This document shows positions 61,881 through 64,000 of a stretch of 64,000 bases of DNA, piece after piece. The translations under genes were made by a program, and so were the position numbers. The stretch is from Aquincola tertiaricarbonis (GTDB taxonomy: Bacteria; Pseudomonadota; Gammaproteobacteria; Burkholderiales; Burkholderiaceae_C), in the NCBI RefSeq assembly GCF_000969605.1, contig NZ_JZUE01000002.1, forward strand, positions 186,001 through 250,000. The letters run 5' to 3'. Within the stretch, counting starts at the first letter, position 1; the number at the start of each line of letters is the position of its first letter. The notes under the pieces are model-generated. The model saw nothing but the letters and a program-made list of their open reading frames with translations, made no database searches and was not told where the DNA came from.

Positions 61881-63035
61881 TCATGCCGCGGCCGGATGGC
61901 CCTGCGGCGGCATGTCGGTGCCGGCGCGGCAGGCGTCGGCGGAGGTGTCCAGAGCGGGCGCGGCGGCGCGGCCTGCGGCGGTGGCCTGTGCGGTGCTGCG
62001 GGTCTGCGGTGCATGCCGCATGGCCTGCACCAGCGCCCGGGCCGAAGCCCAGGCCGCCTCCACGCCACCGCCGCCGAGGAAGTCGCCACAGGCACCCAGG
62101 CCCTGGGCGGCGTCCCACCAGCAGCTGGCGTCCACCTCGCCACCGGTGGTCATCGGCAGCGCGTAGCGCCAGCGGTGCACCACGGCATGGCGCCAGGCCA
62201 GCGGCTGCTGCAGCCAGCCTTGGAGCGCCGCCTGCAGCGCGGCCTGCACCTGGCTAGGCGGCTGCTCGAGCTGCTGGCGGCTCCAGCCGGCGCGGGCATG
62301 CAGCACCCAGTGCGCCTCGCCGGCCGGCGCCTGGCGGCCTGGACGCGCCGCATGGCGCAGCACCCAGGCCAGCGGCCCGTGCTGCGGCCGCGCCACATCC
62401 CAGGCCGGCATGCCAGGCGGTGCGTCGGAAACGCCCATCAGGGTCCAGCCAGGCTGCATCAGGGCCATCGCGGCGCGCTGGGCCCAGTCGCGCCGGTATT
62501 CGGCCAGCAGGGGCGCCGCCTGGGCCGGCGGCAGCGCCAGCACCACCGCATCGAAAGCCTGCGTGGGCAGCGGCCCGCTGCCCTCCAGCAGCCAGCCGGC
62601 CGGTGTCTTGCGCAAGCGCTCCACCGTTGCGTTCGGCGTGAACGGCAGGTGCTGCAACAGCCAGCGACAGGCGGCCGGCATGTCCGGCAGGCCGATGTAC
62701 AGCGGGCCGGGCTCGTCCAGCGGACGGCTGCCGGGTGCCAGCGTGGGCCGCCACGGCGCCAGCACGCCGGCCTGCACCGCGGTGGCCACCCAGGCCTGGA
62801 AGGGCTCGCCCTGCGCCGCAAAGCCCGGCGCGCCATGGTCGAGCACGGTGGTCTGCAGCCGGCCTTCGGTGTCCGTCCACTGCAAGCGCCGCGTGGCCAG
62901 GCGCCCGCCCATGCCGCGCGACTTGTCGATCACCTGCACCCGGCAACCGCTCTCGGCCAACCAACGGGCGCAGCTGGCGCCGGCGATGCCGGCACCGATG
63001 ACCGCCACTTCGATGCCTTGTGTCTTCAAAAACAT
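61881..63035 (-). CDS. FAD-dependent oxidoreductase, renalase/amine-oxidase-like
   Basis: A 384-residue flavoprotein. Residues 8-50 have the Rossmann motif AVIGAGIAGASCARWLAESGCRVQVIDKSRGMGGRLATRR. The region DAVVLALPPAQAAPLLAEY and the final GLGACGDFLGGGGVEAAWASARALVQAM complete the FAD site. The last 30 residues are alanine-rich and extra. Homologues lie next to CFAS-like and DUF1295 genes and may make furan fatty acids or act on lipids. It is divergent from the MerR regulator. Confidence 0.88.
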   Translation of the reverse strand: MFLKTQGIEVAVIGAGIAGASCARWLAESGCRVQVIDKSRGMGGRLATRRLQWTDTEGRLQTTVLDHGAPGFAAQGEPFQAWVATAVQAGVLAPWRPTLAPGSRPLDEPGPLYIGLPDMPAACRWLLQHLPFTPNATVERLRKTPAGWLLEGSGPLPTQAFDAVVLALPPAQAAPLLAEYRRDWAQRAAMALMQPGWTLMGVSDAPPGMPAWDVARPQHGPLAWVLRHAARPGRQAPAGEAHWVLHARAGWSRQQLEQPPSQVQAALQAALQGWLQQPLAWRHAVVHRWRYALPMTTGGEVDASCWWDAAQGLGACGDFLGGGGVEAAWASARALVQAMRHAPQTRSTAQATAAGRAAAPALDTSADACRAGTDMPPQGHPAAA

Positions 63036-63062
63036 GCTGCAAGGGTACGCACATCGGCGTCA

Positions 63063-63127
63063 GAATCGCTTCAACCTGCGCATGGCCCAGCGGCCGTGTC
63101 CGCTAATGCGATTCAAAGCCGATTCAA
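63063..63127. promoter_or_regulatory. Direct and inverted repeats in the FAD oxidoreductase/MerR promoter
   Basis: CGATTCAA occurs at 63109-63116 and again at 63120-63127, 11 bases apart (one helical turn), and the reverse complement of its first six bases, GAATCG, is at 63063-63068. The repeats end eight bases before the MerR start, in the 100-bp divergent gap. They would suit a MerR-family operator that controls both genes. Confidence 0.5.
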
Positions 63128-63135
63128 TACGTGTC

Positions 63136-64000
63136 ATGGCCTCTCACGCCTCCCCTGTCGATGCCGGCGGCCGCCACCGCAGTGGTGCGGTGGCGCGCAT
63201 GCTGCGCATGCCGGTCGCCACCTTGCGCGTGTGGGAGCGGCGCTACGGCCTGACCCAGCCCGCGCTGTCGCCCAGCGGCCAGCGGCTGTACTCCGCCGAC
63301 GACGTGCGTCGCCTGGCGCTGCTCAAGCAGTTGGTGGACGCCGGCCATGCCATCGGCAGCCTGGCGCTGCTGGACATGGCGCAGCTCCAGCAGGTGGCGG
63401 CCACCCACGCCAGCGCACTGGCGGCCCGGCCCATCGCGCTGCAGCCCGGGCCACTGGCCGCCGCGGCGCCCATGGCCAACGCAGCGCGGGTCTTCAGGGT
63501 GCAAGTGGTGGGCGGGGCGCTGTTCCAGCGGCTGCAGCAGCCGGCGCTGCAGCGGCGGCTGGGTCGGGCGGTGCAGTGGCTGGGGCCCTTCGACGACCTC
63601 GCGCAGGCGGAGGCCGATCGGCCACGGCAACCCGCCGATGCGGTGCTGATGCAACAGCCGCGCCTGCATGCGGACGCCGCCCCGTCCACCACCCGGCCCT
63701 GCGCACTGCTGTACCGCTTCGCCGCCGAGACCACGGCCGCCGCCTTAGCGGATTCAGGCGCCTGGCTGCTGCGCGAGCCGCAGAGCGACACGGTGCTGGC
63801 GCAATGGCTGGCCGCCTGGTGCGGCTCGCTGGCCGGGCCGGCGCCGTCTGCTGCCGCGGTCGCCGGTGGCTGGGACGATCCCGCCGCAGCGGCCACGCCC
63901 CGCCGCTGGGACGACGAGGCGCTGGCCGAATTCGCCGGACTGTCCACCACCATCGCCTGCGAATGTCCACGGCACGTGGCGGAGCTGCTGATGCAGCTGT
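63136..64000 (+). CDS. LitR-like MerR family transcriptional regulator (3' end outside window)
   Basis: The first 288 residues are present; the gene runs past the right edge. The N-terminal MerR helix-turn-helix is RSGAVARMLRMPVATLRVWERRYGLTQPALSPSGQRLYSADDVRRLALLKQLVDAGHAIGSLALLDM, closest to the LitR/CarH-type light-response regulators. In those, an E-x9-H cobalamin motif follows; I do not see it in the visible part, so this is a B12-free type or the domain has diverged. The adjoining FAD oxidoreductase, HiPIP, DUF2256 and CFAS-like genes are the usual LitR targets. Confidence 0.85.
   Translation, partial: MASHASPVDAGGRHRSGAVARMLRMPVATLRVWERRYGLTQPALSPSGQRLYSADDVRRLALLKQLVDAGHAIGSLALLDMAQLQQVAATHASALAARPIALQPGPLAAAAPMANAARVFRVQVVGGALFQRLQQPALQRRLGRAVQWLGPFDDLAQAEADRPRQPADAVLMQQPRLHADAAPSTTRPCALLYRFAAETTAAALADSGAWLLREPQSDTVLAQWLAAWCGSLAGPAPSAAAVAGGWDDPAAAATPRRWDDEALAEFAGLSTTIACECPRHVAELLMQL

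Overview
The window is about 70% G+C, nearly all coding, and comes from a betaproteobacterium of the order Burkholderiales, most likely near the Rubrivivax/Leptothrix/Ideonella group. The basis is the housekeeping block guaB-guaA, DUF4124, rnfH, ratA, smpB, rimO and phaR, the high-potential iron-sulfur protein, and the very high third-position G+C. I saw no rRNA, tRNA, CRISPR array, insertion sequence or prophage.

Layout. 1-2.2 kb: the 3' end of a DipZ-like thiol-disulfide protein, a B3/B4-domain protein and an AraC regulator. 2.4-16.4 kb: a catabolic island with a CoA-transferase, a branched-chain-type ABC importer that carries two complete permease pairs, two SDRs, two GST-fold proteins, a SnoaL-like protein, a LysR regulator and an aldehyde dehydrogenase; its substrate is unknown. 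16.4-26.4 kb: ten genes in which GTP cyclohydrolase II, a RibD-type reductase without deaminase, a divergent 6-pyruvoyl-tetrahydropterin-synthase-like protein and a creatininase-family hydrolase sit with a dehydrogenase, a glycosyltransferase, a methyltransferase, a CDP-alcohol phosphatidyltransferase, a YceI protein and a membrane sulfatase-like transferase. This is the best candidate in the window for an undescribed pathway: it looks like synthesis of a modified pterin or pyrimidine that ends up on a glycan or lipid.

26.6-34.4 kb: accessory genes, including a MarR/flavin-monooxygenase pair with a perfect 16-bp operator-like palindrome, an LtrA-type membrane protein, a sigma-54 activator broken by an amber codon inside its Walker A motif, an AraC regulator, a remnant of a thioredoxin-reductase-like gene and a luciferase-like monooxygenase. 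34.6-38.8 kb: a stress block with a triple-BON protein, a DUF1269 protein and a zinc-finger Clp ATPase of ClpK/ClpG type. 38.9-43.0 kb: small single genes (monooxygenase fold, LysR, DUF2917, two GNATs, an SDR). 43.2-54.7 kb: conserved core (guaA, an MFS transporter, guaB, DUF4124, lipase and its foldase, rnfH, ratA, smpB, metC-like, rimO, phaR).

54.8-64 kb: two halves of what looks like a light or singlet-oxygen response cluster (DUF6134, DUF1295, cyclopropane-fatty-acid-synthase-like enzyme; SDR, DUF2256, HiPIP, FAD oxidoreductase, LitR-like MerR regulator), separated by a modA-modB-modC-modE molybdate uptake operon. The regulator runs off the right edge. Many gene pairs overlap by ATGA or GTGA, which supports translational coupling and fixed several start choices, including GTG starts.
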